Part shown: positions 1-8,089 of the stretch, piece by piece
Layout: each line of letters starts with the position of its first letter
How positions within the stretch are numbered: the stretch's first letter is position 1
Assembly (NCBI RefSeq): GCF_000299035.1
Contig: NZ_JH921517.1
Span: forward strand, 175,317 to 239,316
Direction of reading: 5' to 3'
Length of the DNA: 64,000 nucleotides
Source of the DNA: Bacillus bingmayongensis
Lineage (GTDB): Bacteria > Bacillota > Bacilli > Bacillales > Bacillaceae_G
Made by a program: the position numbers and the translations under genes
The notes under the pieces: model-generated
The model's input: only the letters and a program-made list of their open reading frames with translations
Told to the model about the DNA's origin: nothing
The model's database searches: none

Positions 1-105
1 CATAATGTAACGCCACACAGCGTGATTAACCGGTGTGTACTGATCGTAATGCTGCGTGGATACAAATGGTTTTAAATGTGATGGAATTTCTGTTTTCTTT
101 GTCAT
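1..105 (-). CDS. phhA: phenylalanine 4-monooxygenase, N-terminal part (gene runs off the left edge)
   Basis: Only the first 35 codons are present, starting MTKKTEIPSHLKPF with an AAGGAGGATG ribosome site just upstream. The residues match my memory of the N-terminus of the B. cereus group aromatic amino acid hydroxylase, a pterin- and iron-dependent enzyme that makes tyrosine from phenylalanine. The catalytic part is outside the window, so the call rests on this N-terminus and on context: two tandem T-box leaders lie directly upstream and would link expression to uncharged tRNA, most simply tRNA-Tyr. Confidence 0.72.
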   Translation of the reverse strand, partial: MTKKTEIPSHLKPFVSTQHYDQYTPVNHAVWRYIM

Positions 106-239
106 TAATACATCCTCCTTTTTTATCTGTAAAAATTGTTGCGGTTACTTTTTCGTATATCACCCCCTTCAAAATATTGTAAGCGTTTATAAAATTTTAT
201 CATAAGATTCGGAATTATTTAACGTTTGTTTTTGTGAGA

Positions 240-490
240 AATAGAAAAAGCCCCTATCGGAAAATCCGATAGGGGCGAAAAAATCGCGGTACCACCCTAT
301 TTGTAAGCAAAAATATGCTTACTTCTCAGTTACTGATAACGGAAAGATCCGTCTTTTCCTTCATGCATAAATGGCACTACGAAAAAGAAGCTCCAGAATT
401 GTAATTCGCACTTGTATATGTACTGATTCGCACCAACCATCAGCTCTCTGAGACAGGGATATAAGTTACTACTGCGATCCTTTCAACGCG
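240..490 (-). promoter_or_regulatory. T-box riboswitch, proximal copy
   Basis: Read on the minus strand, this has a Stem I with an AG bulge and distal loop, then the specifier-loop context GAATTACAATTCTGGAGC, the T-box sequence AGGGTGGTACCGCG (complement of 285-300), and a terminator stem CCCCTATCGGA/TCCGATAGGGG followed by Ts (245-277). The UAC triplet (complement of 401-403) is best placed as specifier, meaning tRNA-Tyr; an overlapping UUC (Phe) register cannot be excluded by eye. It lies about 140 bases upstream of the phenylalanine hydroxylase start. Confidence 0.9.
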
Positions 491-519
491 TAATATATAA
501 ATTTGTTTAAAAGGGGAGG

Positions 520-798
520 ACGCAAAAAAGCCCCTATCGGAAAATCCGATAGGGACGATAGAAATCGCGGTACCACCCTACTTGTAAACAAAAAATTGTT
601 TACCACTCACTTTAAGATAACGGAAAGATCCGTCTTCCTCTTCATGCATACTCGCATTACGGGAAAGAAGCTCCAGAATTGTAATTCACGCTTGTATATG
701 TACTGATTCGCACCAACCATCAGTTCTCTGATTCAGGGATATAAGTCGCTACTAGGATTCCTTCAAAGCCGATATATAATTCGTTCAACTAAACTATG
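520..798 (-). promoter_or_regulatory. T-box riboswitch, distal copy of a tandem pair
   Basis: A second complete T-box leader upstream of and nearly identical to the proximal one. It has the same specifier context (UAC, complement of 681-683), the T-box AGGGTGGTACCGCG (complement of 566-580) and the same terminator stem with a T run (523-556). It starts just downstream of the only good promoter in the region. Two terminators in series should require two tRNA binding events before the hydroxylase gene is read. Confidence 0.9.
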
Positions 799-804
799 TT
801 CTGT

Positions 805-834
805 ATTATAAAACTATATTTGAAAAGTTGTCAA
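805..834 (-). promoter_or_regulatory. sigma-A promoter for the tandem T-box leader
   Basis: On the minus strand TTGACA (834-829) and TATAAT (810-805) are both perfect consensus with an 18-bp spacer. The predicted transcription start, near 798, is the 5' end of the distal T-box. Confidence 0.8.
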
Positions 835-904
835 CAATAATTTTATTTAAATATTAGATAAGGGGAACGATAAGTGGGAATTATCTATAGGAGGATAGGA
901 AAAG

Positions 905-2143
905 ATGTGGAAAAAAATAATTGTTTTGATTGTTTGTGTTTACCGTTTATGTGAAGCTGTGCCTACTGTTCAAGCTGAAACAAAAGATATACAAGTCGCA
1001 TTTATTCGTAACCATGATCTCTGGATAAAAATTGATAGGAAAGAAAAACAAATAACAAAAGGAGAGTACATAACAAAGCCAAAATGGTCACACGATGGAA
1101 AATGGATTGCATATGTAAAGGGGGAGGAACAAAATCAGCTTGAATTGTACCGGATTGCGGATGGAAAAAAGGTTGTTCCGTTTCATGCAGAAGCAATTAA
1201 TTACCAATGGTCACCGATAGAAAACACAATTGCATTTGAATTTACAGGCACGTTAAATATATTTGATGCAGAAAAAAAGAATGCGAAATTTGAAAATGTA
1301 TCATCAGGTGTAGGAGACTATGCATGGTATCCAGATGGAAAGAAATTTCTTGTTTCATCTGAGGCGCAGTTGCTTCCGACAGGTTGGACAGGAGCGCAGT
1401 TATACGAAGTGCAAAAGGATGCTGGAATGAATCCGCATAAAATGAAGCATCTATATTCATTACCAAGTCAGCATGATGATTTTTTAGCTTATGTTGCCAG
1501 TAGATTTAAGTGGTCGCCAAATCAAAAATGGATTGCATTTTTAGCTGTTCCAACTGCTTCGTGGTCAGCGGATAGTAATACACTATGTTTTCTAAAGGCA
1601 GATGGAAGTCGTTTTGAAAGAGTAGATGAAATGCTCTTAAATAGCCAATGGTTTGGGTGGGCTCCATCGAAAAATATATTAGCATATATTGAGGGAAGTG
1701 GGAGATTTGCGTTAGAAAATAAACATTTGAAAATAAAAGAAGTACCTGCCCTCCAGCAAGAAAAATTCACTCCAAAAGGATATGTCGATTGGGATTTTAC
1801 ATGGCAGGATAATGAACTTATTACACTTTCAAGAGCGAAGGAAATGGAATGGTCAAACGAACAAGAAAAAAGATCATTACCTTCTTTATATCAAGTTAAT
1901 ATTCAAACAAATCGGCAACGCCAAATTACAACTCCTCCAAAAAAATATGGAGATTACAATCCACTTTATATAAAACATGAAAATCAACTGACATGGATGC
2001 GTTCTGACCGTAAAAAGGCGGATATGTGGTCGGCGAATGGAGATGGATCAAGAGCGAAGAAATGGATTGAAAATATAGATGTACCTCCGTGGTATTATGA
2101 GAAATGGAATTGGGAAGATGTTATTTCTGTAAAAGAAGATTGA
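905..2143 (+). CDS. secreted TolB-like beta-propeller protein
   Basis: A 412-residue protein with an N-terminal signal-like hydrophobic stretch (residues 4-24, ending near VQAET) followed by repeated WD40/PD40-type blades, for example WSHDGKWIAY, WYPDGKKFLV, WSPNQKWIAF and WSADSNTLCF. Such repeats build a beta-propeller like the C-terminal domain of TolB. Bacillus has no Tol system, so TolB function should not be assumed; an extracellular binding or scaffold role is all that can be inferred. Start ATG with AGGAGG 8 bases upstream. Transcribed alone, divergently from the T-box operon, and closed by a terminator. Confidence 0.75.
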   Translation: MWKKIIVLIVCVYRLCEAVPTVQAETKDIQVAFIRNHDLWIKIDRKEKQITKGEYITKPKWSHDGKWIAYVKGEEQNQLELYRIADGKKVVPFHAEAINYQWSPIENTIAFEFTGTLNIFDAEKKNAKFENVSSGVGDYAWYPDGKKFLVSSEAQLLPTGWTGAQLYEVQKDAGMNPHKMKHLYSLPSQHDDFLAYVASRFKWSPNQKWIAFLAVPTASWSADSNTLCFLKADGSRFERVDEMLLNSQWFGWAPSKNILAYIEGSGRFALENKHLKIKEVPALQQEKFTPKGYVDWDFTWQDNELITLSRAKEMEWSNEQEKRSLPSLYQVNIQTNRQRQITTPPKKYGDYNPLYIKHENQLTWMRSDRKKADMWSANGDGSRAKKWIENIDVPPWYYEKWNWEDVISVKED

Positions 2144-2174
2144 AAGAGTCACCTGAAATTTAGGTGGCTCTTTC
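2143..2174 (+). terminator. Rho-independent terminator
   Basis: Stem GAGTCACCT/AGGTGGCTC (one G-U pair) followed by TTTCTGTTT, immediately after the beta-propeller gene. Confidence 0.75.
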
Positions 2175-2176
2175 TG

Positions 2177-2231
2177 TTTATCCCGCTATTTGCGGGCAGT
2201 AAGATCTCCGCTGATGGAAGTTTTACTTTAT
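2177..2231 (+). repeat. bcr1 repeat, internally deleted 55-bp form
   Basis: Starts TTTATCCCGCTATTTGCGGG like full bcr1 copies and ends in the bcr1 3' motif (AAGTTTTACTTTAT), but the middle ~100 bases are missing. TTTAT is present at both ends. It abuts the T tract of the preceding terminator. Confidence 0.7.
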
Positions 2232-2243
2232 AATGTTTAACGG

Positions 2244-2366
2244 TTATTTGTGCGTTTTATTTGGTTTCTTTTTCCCAGGATTTCCTTTACCTTGGTGCTT
2301 TCTATTTTGTTCATCTTTTGCTTGTTTCTCGTGTATTGTGTCTAAAAAATCGTTTGAGTTGCTCAT
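2244..2366 (-). CDS. small basic protein, DUF4023-like (40 aa)
   Basis: A 40-codon ORF starting MSNSNDFLDTIHEKQAKDEQ and ending GKGNPGKKKPNKTHK, with a strong ribosome site GAGGAGG 9 bases before the ATG. It is very hydrophilic and rich in Lys, Asn and Gly, with a GKGNPG motif that I associate with the DUF4023 family of small Bacillus proteins of unknown function. No signal peptide or membrane segment. Confidence 0.7.
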   Translation of the reverse strand: MSNSNDFLDTIHEKQAKDEQNRKHQGKGNPGKKKPNKTHK

Positions 2367-2509
2367 TGATATATCCTCCTCAGAGTTTCGTTTTATCTCT
2401 GTTACTATAACCATTTGGAAGGGAAATCATGAGTTGACACGGGAAGGAATTTAGAAAAGGATATGGAAGACCAAAGGGTATGGAAATAAAAAAATGATCT
2501 ATTTCATTT

Positions 2510-2664
2510 TTTATCCCGCATTAATGGGCAGTAATACTCCCACCTAAAAATTCTGTGAAAGCAAAGAAGTTAGGTGGGAGATAAACTGCCCGTAAAAGCC
2601 CGATTGGTGCGGGCTGATAATTAGTGGGGGATGGAGAAAACCCCCACTAATTAAAGTTTCACTC
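2510..2664 (+). repeat. bcr1 repeat, full-length 155 bp
   Basis: Begins with TTTAT, then CCCGCATTAATGGGCAGTAA, a stem around ACTCCCACCT/AGGTGGGAG, ACTGCCCGTAAAAGCCCGAT, and the 3' motif CACTAATTAAAGTTTCACT. Length and layout match the bcr1 element of the B. cereus group. It fills the gap upstream of the phosphatase gene; I see no gene in it. Confidence 0.88.
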
Positions 2665-2684
2665 TTCTGGAAAGGAATAAAAAT

Positions 2685-3260
2685 ATGAAACTTATTTTCA
2701 TAAGACATGGTGAAGGGAAACATACAAAAGATTTACCGATGAGCTTGCAATTAGAAAATCCACCTTTGACGAAAGAAGGCGAAAAACAAGCGTTGTTACT
2801 TCAAAGTAGTTTACCACTACAAGAAAGCGATGTATTAATCGCAAGTCCCATGCTTCGAACATTACAAACTGCCGCAATATGGAGCTCACAAGTAGTTTGT
2901 CGCAAAATAATACATCCTTATATTTCTCCACGTATTTTTCCTTATCGTGAAGAAGCAAGAACATTACCGTGTGATCGATTATTAAGTAAAAAGGTTATTC
3001 AAGATGTATTTCCTAATTTTTCTTTAAGAGAAAGTATAAATATTATGTTATGGAACGAGGGGATCAATACGATTTCAGAGAAGGGATTTCAAACTAGAGT
3101 GGATGAGTTCATTAATTGGTGTTATACATTAAAGGCAGAAAGAGTCTGCATTGTCTCACATGATGGAACAATTACAGCATATAGACAATATCTACAAAAA
3201 CAAATACTAACAAGAGAAGACTTCTTAGAAGAAACAAGTGTATATGAAATGAACTTATGA
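2685..3260 (+). CDS. histidine phosphatase superfamily protein (phosphoglycerate mutase-like)
   Basis: A 191-residue protein beginning MKLIFIRHGEGKH: the RHG motif carries the catalytic histidine that is phosphorylated during turnover. Further family marks are LTKEGEKQALLL, a SPMLRTLQTA segment and the second conserved histidine in CIVSHDGTI near residue 159. It should be a small phosphatase of unknown substrate. The stop codon touches the ribosome site of the next gene (3274), so the two are probably co-transcribed and translationally coupled. Confidence 0.8.
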   Translation: MKLIFIRHGEGKHTKDLPMSLQLENPPLTKEGEKQALLLQSSLPLQESDVLIASPMLRTLQTAAIWSSQVVCRKIIHPYISPRIFPYREEARTLPCDRLLSKKVIQDVFPNFSLRESINIMLWNEGINTISEKGFQTRVDEFINWCYTLKAERVCIVSHDGTITAYRQYLQKQILTREDFLEETSVYEMNL

Positions 3261-3273
3261 AGGAGGATTTCAT

Positions 3274-3807
3274 TTGAATATTGCATTAGTAGTTGGTGAT
3301 AATTCTGATTTAGAGGCACAATCGCTTCGAGCGACGCTTGAGTATTTTGGAGCAAGAGTTATTACATATTGGATTGGCAGACCGCGCGATTTGATGGATG
3401 TTCTTTCAGGGGAAATTTTGTATAAAGATATAGAGTATATTATTTTTTGCTTTCATGGTGATGAAGATGAATTTGTAATGGGGGAATTAGGTAAAGATGT
3501 ATATGAAGAAGATGAGCCGAGAGGGAACTTTGGTGTAACTGAAATTAGCCAATATGCAAGATTGCATAATAAATATATTATCAATAGTGGCTGTACTTTA
3601 GGAGACCCAAAACTTGCGAAGGCATTTTTAGATAGCGGTGCAAAAACATACATTGGTTCAACAGATTATGTAGATGGAAATGCGGCACTTATGTTTACAA
3701 TACGTTTATTTTACGGGATTATTAACCTGCAAAAAACAATAGATGATGCATTTCAAGATGCGAAATTATTAGACGATGAGACTCGAACATTTCAATTATA
3801 TAAGTGA
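3274..3807 (+). CDS. unrecognised protein with caspase-like (CHAT/C14-type) fold features
   Basis: 177 residues with a TTG start, set by AAGGAGG ending 7 bases before it. I do not recognise a named family. The sequence reads as alternating short beta strands and helices: IALVVGDN, VITYWIG, IEYIIFCFHGDED (His61), KYIINSGCTLGD (Cys107), TYIGSTDYVDGNAALMF. A His-Gly after one buried strand and a Cys after the next, followed by GAxxYIGS...DGNAA...FY, is the pattern of caspase-haemoglobinase-fold peptidases and CHAT domains. Peptidase activity is inference only. It follows a histidine phosphatase in the same operon and is closed by a terminator. Confidence 0.55.
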   Translation: MNIALVVGDNSDLEAQSLRATLEYFGARVITYWIGRPRDLMDVLSGEILYKDIEYIIFCFHGDEDEFVMGELGKDVYEEDEPRGNFGVTEISQYARLHNKYIINSGCTLGDPKLAKAFLDSGAKTYIGSTDYVDGNAALMFTIRLFYGIINLQKTIDDAFQDAKLLDDETRTFQLYK

Positions 3808-3813
3808 AGAAAT

Positions 3814-3853
3814 AACGTGTTTATCCGAATATAGGATAAGCACGTTTCGCATT
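3814..3853 (+). terminator. terminator after the caspase-like gene
   Basis: Stem AACGTGTTTATCC/GGATAAGCACGTT with a 6-base loop, followed by a weak T run (TTTCGCATTT). Confidence 0.6.
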
Positions 3854-4072
3854 TATCACATAATTTTTTCACAAAACTTTAATGAAAATATTTATCAATT
3901 ATGGTATGATGTTTTCAAGTTTTTACAGGGAAATAAAAGTAACTATACAAATATTAGTTTTTAACAATCTATGAAAACGTCACAAATTATTCATAATTAA
4001 TGTTTGAAAAATAAGTAACTAATGTTATTATATTACCTGTAACTAACTTAATTACAACTTTAGGAGGAATAT

Positions 4073-4573
4073 ATGGTTATTCAATTTTTAAGAGAAAACA
4101 AAGCAGTTTCTTTTGTACTAGCAGTTATCCGTGTTTATCTGGGATACACATGGCTGATGGCTGGAATCGGTAAACTACAGGGAAAAGGATTTGATGCGAC
4201 AGGTTATTTACAGGGAGCCATTGAAAAGTCAAAAGGGGCGCAACCAGCTGTGCAATCTTGGTGGGCATCATTTCTACAAGATTTTGCAATTCCGAATGTT
4301 GATATGTTTAACACACTTGTAACATGGGGAGAAATCCTAGTTGGAATAGGTTTAATTGTAGGTTGTTTAACGAAAACAGCTGTCTTTTTTGGCCTTGTAA
4401 TGAACTTTTCCTATATGTTTAGTGGGTCTATAGGTGTAAATCCACAAATGGTTATTTTGTCTATGTTCGTTCTGGTTGCTGGTATGAATGCTGGAAAAAT
4501 TGGAATGGATGGCTGGATTGTACCAAAATTATTAAGATCAAAAAATCAAAAGAGACAAAAGCAAGCTGCTTAA
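4073..4573 (+). CDS. DoxX family membrane protein
   Basis: 166 residues with four hydrophobic segments (about 13-33, 83-103, 105-120 and 128-145) and the DoxX-type motif RVYLGYTWLMAGIGKL near the N-terminus. DoxX relatives are integral membrane proteins linked to thiol and redox stress; the precise role here is unknown. ATG start with TAGGAGGAAT upstream. Monocistronic, converging on the lipoprotein gene downstream and sharing a bidirectional terminator with it. Confidence 0.82.
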   Translation: MVIQFLRENKAVSFVLAVIRVYLGYTWLMAGIGKLQGKGFDATGYLQGAIEKSKGAQPAVQSWWASFLQDFAIPNVDMFNTLVTWGEILVGIGLIVGCLTKTAVFFGLVMNFSYMFSGSIGVNPQMVILSMFVLVAGMNAGKIGMDGWIVPKLLRSKNQKRQKQAA

Positions 4574-4580
4574 TATATAA

Positions 4581-4613
4581 AATGGGTATCTCAAAGATGA
4601 GATACCCATTTTT
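4581..4613. terminator. bidirectional terminator
   Basis: Perfect stem AATGGGTATCTC/GAGATACCCATT flanked by A and T runs, between the converging DoxX and hydrolase genes. Confidence 0.88.
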
Positions 4614-4614
4614 G

Positions 4615-5496
4615 TTACTTTGTTGTTTCGATTGGATTCTTTTCAAAGAATTCTTTTACATAGCCCATAAATTCTTTCGGTTCTTGGCGAAATGGTGCGT
4701 GATAACCTTTTTCTATAATATGAAATGTGCTATTTTTTAAAAACTGATGATAAGATTCGCCTTCTTTCCATGACACACTACTATCATTTCTGCCCCAAAT
4801 AATTAAAGTCGGAAGTTTAATTTCACTAGCATTAATACGAAGGCGTCTAGGCCACATTTTCATTTGATTATAATGTTCTGTATCATCGCGCTTAAATTTC
4901 ACTTTGCTTTCATCATAATCTGTAATAGAAGAAACAGTATGTAAATCATTAGATAACTGTGGTTTAGATGAAGCATTTTTGTTCGTTAATGATATAGCCC
5001 CAGTCGCGTCCGTTAAAATGAGATGGGTAACTGCAGCTGGATATAGGTATGTTAAATTAAGAGAAATTTCTCCCCCCATAGAGTGGCCAAGTACTGCAAA
5101 TGTATCATAGCCTAGTTTTTTCATTAACTTATAATAAAGGTTGGCATGATTTGGAAAAGAGTAGTGAAAATCCATCGGCTTGGAAGAATGACCAAAGCCT
5201 AAAATATCAACGGCGATAATCGTATGGTCTTTCGCTAGTTCTGAATAAATATCACGAAAGCCATCGGATGATCCGCCAAACCCATGAAGCATAAGTAAAG
5301 GTGGTTTCTTTTGACCAATTTGTTTAAAGTAAATGGTTTGTCCATCTATTTCGACCATTTTTTCATCTGTTGTTAGTTTTGTTTCAATTGTATTTTTTAC
5401 TTGTTTTACTGCTTCAGCTGGTTTTTCTGTCGCATTACAACCCACTAATAATGTAAGAGCAAGGCAACTAACCATAAAATGTTTTAGTCGCTTCAA
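4615..5496 (-). CDS. alpha/beta hydrolase, lipoprotein
   Basis: 293 residues. The N-terminus has a lipoprotein signal ending in the lipobox LVGC (Cys20), so the enzyme should be anchored on the outer face of the membrane. The hydrolase core shows the oxyanion motif HGFGG (71-75), the nucleophile elbow GHSMGG (Ser139), Asp238 in WGRND and His266 in KGYHAPF, a complete triad. Substrate unknown. TTG start, placed by AAAGGGG upstream. It follows the GNAT gene by 15 bases on the same strand, so the two likely form an operon. Confidence 0.83.
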   Translation of the reverse strand: MKRLKHFMVSCLALTLLVGCNATEKPAEAVKQVKNTIETKLTTDEKMVEIDGQTIYFKQIGQKKPPLLMLHGFGGSSDGFRDIYSELAKDHTIIAVDILGFGHSSKPMDFHYSFPNHANLYYKLMKKLGYDTFAVLGHSMGGEISLNLTYLYPAAVTHLILTDATGAISLTNKNASSKPQLSNDLHTVSSITDYDESKVKFKRDDTEHYNQMKMWPRRLRINASEIKLPTLIIWGRNDSSVSWKEGESYHQFLKNSTFHIIEKGYHAPFRQEPKEFMGYVKEFFEKNPIETTK

Positions 5497-5511
5497 ATAG
5501 GTGTCCCCTTT

Positions 5512-6351
5512 CTAACATAGTGCTGCATCCATCATAGCAAATAAATGGTCGCGATTTCCAGGTAGATGTCTTCCGTTTTTTATCATAAGAGGTGAAAGAA
5601 GTGTTTCTTGAAATCCCTTCGATTCCAAGTGTGCTCGAAATGTAAATTGTGGGTGTGGAACATCAATACGGATTGTTCCATTCCAGCTCGTGCAAATGGA
5701 TTGTAATAATTGGATTGCATCTTCTTCATGCTTTGCAATAAGAGGGGTGATGCAGAGTGTATCTCCTTTTTGTATACATAGTGCAAAAGATTCTATTCTA
5801 TGGTTTCTTTCAATTTTAAATGCGAGTGTTGCTCTATTTAGTAATATTGAATAGAGCCTTGGACGATGTGCCCCTGTTACGGTTTGATCAAGCTTAATGA
5901 GAGAGTGTAGATCATGCTGTGCAATTTGCTTAAAATGAGAGGGATTCATAGATGGATTCGTTACAAATTTTTCAAAGCGATGGATTGTTGTAATTGTCTT
6001 AAATCCGTTTGTTTGATACAAGGGCACACCAGCATCTGTTGCAATGAGCATAACAGGAAGAGAAGACGGTGCTTGCTTTACACAAACATCGAGTAAAGTG
6101 CGGCCAAGTCCTTGTTTTTGAAAAGTGGGATGAACCATTAGCATACCGATAGAAGAAAATCCAGATTCGGAAGGGAATACCCCGCCAGTAGCAATCAGTT
6201 TTTCATTATGTGTATAGCCAAATAAACTTCCGATTGACAGGTACATTTCAAATTGTTTTCGCATAAATAATTTAGGTTGTAACCATCCAACAGTCTCGCA
6301 AAGAGAAATGAGCTGTGAAATACTAGAGTCATTTAGTTTTTGTATTTGCAT
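5512..6351 (-). CDS. GNAT family N-acetyltransferase, YitH-like
   Basis: 279 residues. The N-terminal half is a GNAT domain with the acetyl-CoA binding signature VHPTFQKQGLGRTLL (about 92-106). The C-terminal half looks like the second degenerate GNAT-related domain of YitH-type proteins (Acetyltransf_18-like). The acceptor substrate cannot be read from the sequence. It is the first gene of a two-gene minus-strand unit with the lipoprotein hydrolase and is divergent from the alkaline phosphatase gene. Confidence 0.78.
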   Translation of the reverse strand: MQIQKLNDSSISQLISLCETVGWLQPKLFMRKQFEMYLSIGSLFGYTHNEKLIATGGVFPSESGFSSIGMLMVHPTFQKQGLGRTLLDVCVKQAPSSLPVMLIATDAGVPLYQTNGFKTITTIHRFEKFVTNPSMNPSHFKQIAQHDLHSLIKLDQTVTGAHRPRLYSILLNRATLAFKIERNHRIESFALCIQKGDTLCITPLIAKHEEDAIQLLQSICTSWNGTIRIDVPHPQFTFRAHLESKGFQETLLSPLMIKNGRHLPGNRDHLFAMMDAALC

Positions 6352-6538
6352 ATTGAATCACCACATTTCTAATCTAGTAGAAATATTTTATCATGAAACA
6401 ATAAATATTCAGTTATAAATAGAAAGAATGTAAAGCAATAATGTAAAGTTTTGAAAAATCCACGCGAGATTCTTTCTGTTTTGTAAAGGTGATAAAGCTT
6501 GATAATATAAGACAAAGATATACAAATTATAATGAAAA

Positions 6539-6590
6539 TTTACATAACTTAACAAAATGTTTACATATAACTAACTTGTCCTTAATAGTC
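6539..6590 (+). promoter_or_regulatory. probable PhoP-box promoter of the alkaline phosphatase gene
   Basis: Four TTNACA-like hexamers in helical phase: TTTACA (6539), TTAACA (6549), TTTACA (6560) and CTAACT (6571), 10-11 bases apart, followed by a -10-like TTAATAGTC (6582-6590). This is the arrangement of PhoP~P activation sites in Bacillus phosphate-starvation promoters. No -35 hexamer is needed in such promoters. Confidence 0.72.
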
Positions 6591-6643
6591 TTCCGTTAAA
6601 TTGGGTATTGGGAACTTAATAACCTATTAGGGGGACATGAAAA

Positions 6644-8029
6644 GTGAAAAAATTTATGAAGAAAGCATGGCCATTTGCGGTTGTTACATCATTAGCGCTT
6701 ACTTCGGTAGTAACATGGGGTGTTACACGTTCAGACGTGATTAAGGCGGATGGAAAAGAAAATAATGCAAAAATTAAAAATGTAATTGTTTTAATTGGGG
6801 ATGGTATGGGCCCTTCATATATAACTGCTCATCGTTATATGAAAGACAATCCGAAAACGTTTGAAATGGAGCCAATAGAATTTGATAAGTATCTTGTTGG
6901 AACGCAAAAAACGTATGCGGAAGATGAACATCAAAATATTACAGATTCAGCTTCTGCGGCAACAGCGATGTCATCAGGGGTGAAAACATATAATTCGGCA
7001 ATTGCGGTTGATAATGACAAGACGGAAGTCAAAACCGTGCTCGAACAAGCGAAAGAACAAGGGAAATCAACAGGTTTAGTTGCAACGTCTGAAATTACAC
7101 ATGCAACACCAGCTGCTTTCGGTGCACATGATGTTAGCCGTAAAAATATGGATGCAATTGCAAATGATTACTTTGATGAGAAAATTAATGGGAAACATAA
7201 AGTAGATGTTCTTCTCGGCGGTGGTGTGAATAACTTTGTAAGAAAAGATCGCAATCTTACAGAAGAATTCAAGAAGTCTGGTTATAGCTATGTAACAGAT
7301 CGTGAGCAATTATTAAATGATAAAAATGATCAAATTCTTGGTTTATTTGCACCGGGTGGTTTAGATAAAATGATTGATCGCAATGAAAAAACACCTTCAC
7401 TAGAAGAAATGACAAATGCAGCAATCAATCGTTTAAATAAAAACGATAAAGGTTTCTTCTTAATGGTAGAAGGCAGTCAAATTGACTGGGCTGGACATGA
7501 TAATGACGTTGTTGGTGCTATGAGTGAAATGGAAGACTTTGAGAAAGCATATAAAGCAGCGATTGAATTTGCGAAAAAAGATAAACATACATTAGTTATT
7601 GCAACAGCCGACCATTCTACGGGTGGATTCTCTCTAGGTGTAAACGGTGAATATAACTTTAATGCAAATGCAATTAAAGCGGCGAAACGTACACCAGACT
7701 TTATGGCAAATGAAATCGCAAAAGGTGCAAATGTAGAAGAAACTTTGAGAAAATATATTGATTTACAATTAACACCAGAAGAAATTAAATCTGTAAATGA
7801 TATCGCATCATCAAAAGATGTAACGAAAATTGATAATGCAATTGAAGAAATCTTTAATAAGCGTTCATTTACAGGCTGGACAACAGGTGGACATACTGGT
7901 GAAGATGTGAACGTATATGCATTTGGACCAGGTAAATATCTATTCTCTGGCGTTCAAGAAAATACAAACTTAGCAAAACGTGTCTTCGATATTGTTGGTG
8001 GCGGTGACCCAAATAAAGGTAGACGCTAA
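6644..8029 (+). CDS. alkaline phosphatase, secreted
   Basis: 461 residues with a GTG start after AGGGGGACATG. An N-terminal signal peptide (KKAWPFAVVTSLALTSVV) directs export. Metal-binding motif IGDGMG (51-56) and the nucleophile motif DSASAATAMSSG (Asp101-Ser102) identify the alkaline phosphatase family; further metal ligands are in EGSQIDWAGHDND, ATADHSTGG and TTGGHTGEDV. It releases phosphate from phosphomonoesters outside the cell. The PhoP-type box upstream fits induction by phosphate limitation. Monocistronic with its own terminator. Confidence 0.93.
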   Translation: MKKFMKKAWPFAVVTSLALTSVVTWGVTRSDVIKADGKENNAKIKNVIVLIGDGMGPSYITAHRYMKDNPKTFEMEPIEFDKYLVGTQKTYAEDEHQNITDSASAATAMSSGVKTYNSAIAVDNDKTEVKTVLEQAKEQGKSTGLVATSEITHATPAAFGAHDVSRKNMDAIANDYFDEKINGKHKVDVLLGGGVNNFVRKDRNLTEEFKKSGYSYVTDREQLLNDKNDQILGLFAPGGLDKMIDRNEKTPSLEEMTNAAINRLNKNDKGFFLMVEGSQIDWAGHDNDVVGAMSEMEDFEKAYKAAIEFAKKDKHTLVIATADHSTGGFSLGVNGEYNFNANAIKAAKRTPDFMANEIAKGANVEETLRKYIDLQLTPEEIKSVNDIASSKDVTKIDNAIEEIFNKRSFTGWTTGGHTGEDVNVYAFGPGKYLFSGVQENTNLAKRVFDIVGGGDPNKGRR

Positions 8030-8038
8030 GTGTGAAGG

Positions 8039-8072
8039 AAAGCGAGGCATTTCGCCTCGCTTTTTTTCTTTT
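8039..8072 (+). terminator. terminator of the alkaline phosphatase gene
   Basis: Stem AAAGCGAGGC/GCCTCGCTTT followed by TTTTTCTTTTT. Confidence 0.88.
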
Positions 8073-8089
8073 TAGGGGAGGAACATAGG

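Noticed and set aside
503-706. 67-codon ORF on the plus strand
   Set aside because: Lies antisense within the tandem T-box leader and has no ribosome site; composition is that of structured RNA.
905-2143. Calling the beta-propeller protein TolB
   Set aside because: Only the propeller repeats match; Gram-positive bacteria have no Tol-Pal system and the N-terminal TolB domain is not visible.
6427-6452. A second PhoP site on the minus strand in front of the GNAT gene
   Set aside because: Two TTTACA motifs are present but 13 bases apart, out of phase with the 11-base spacing PhoP needs.
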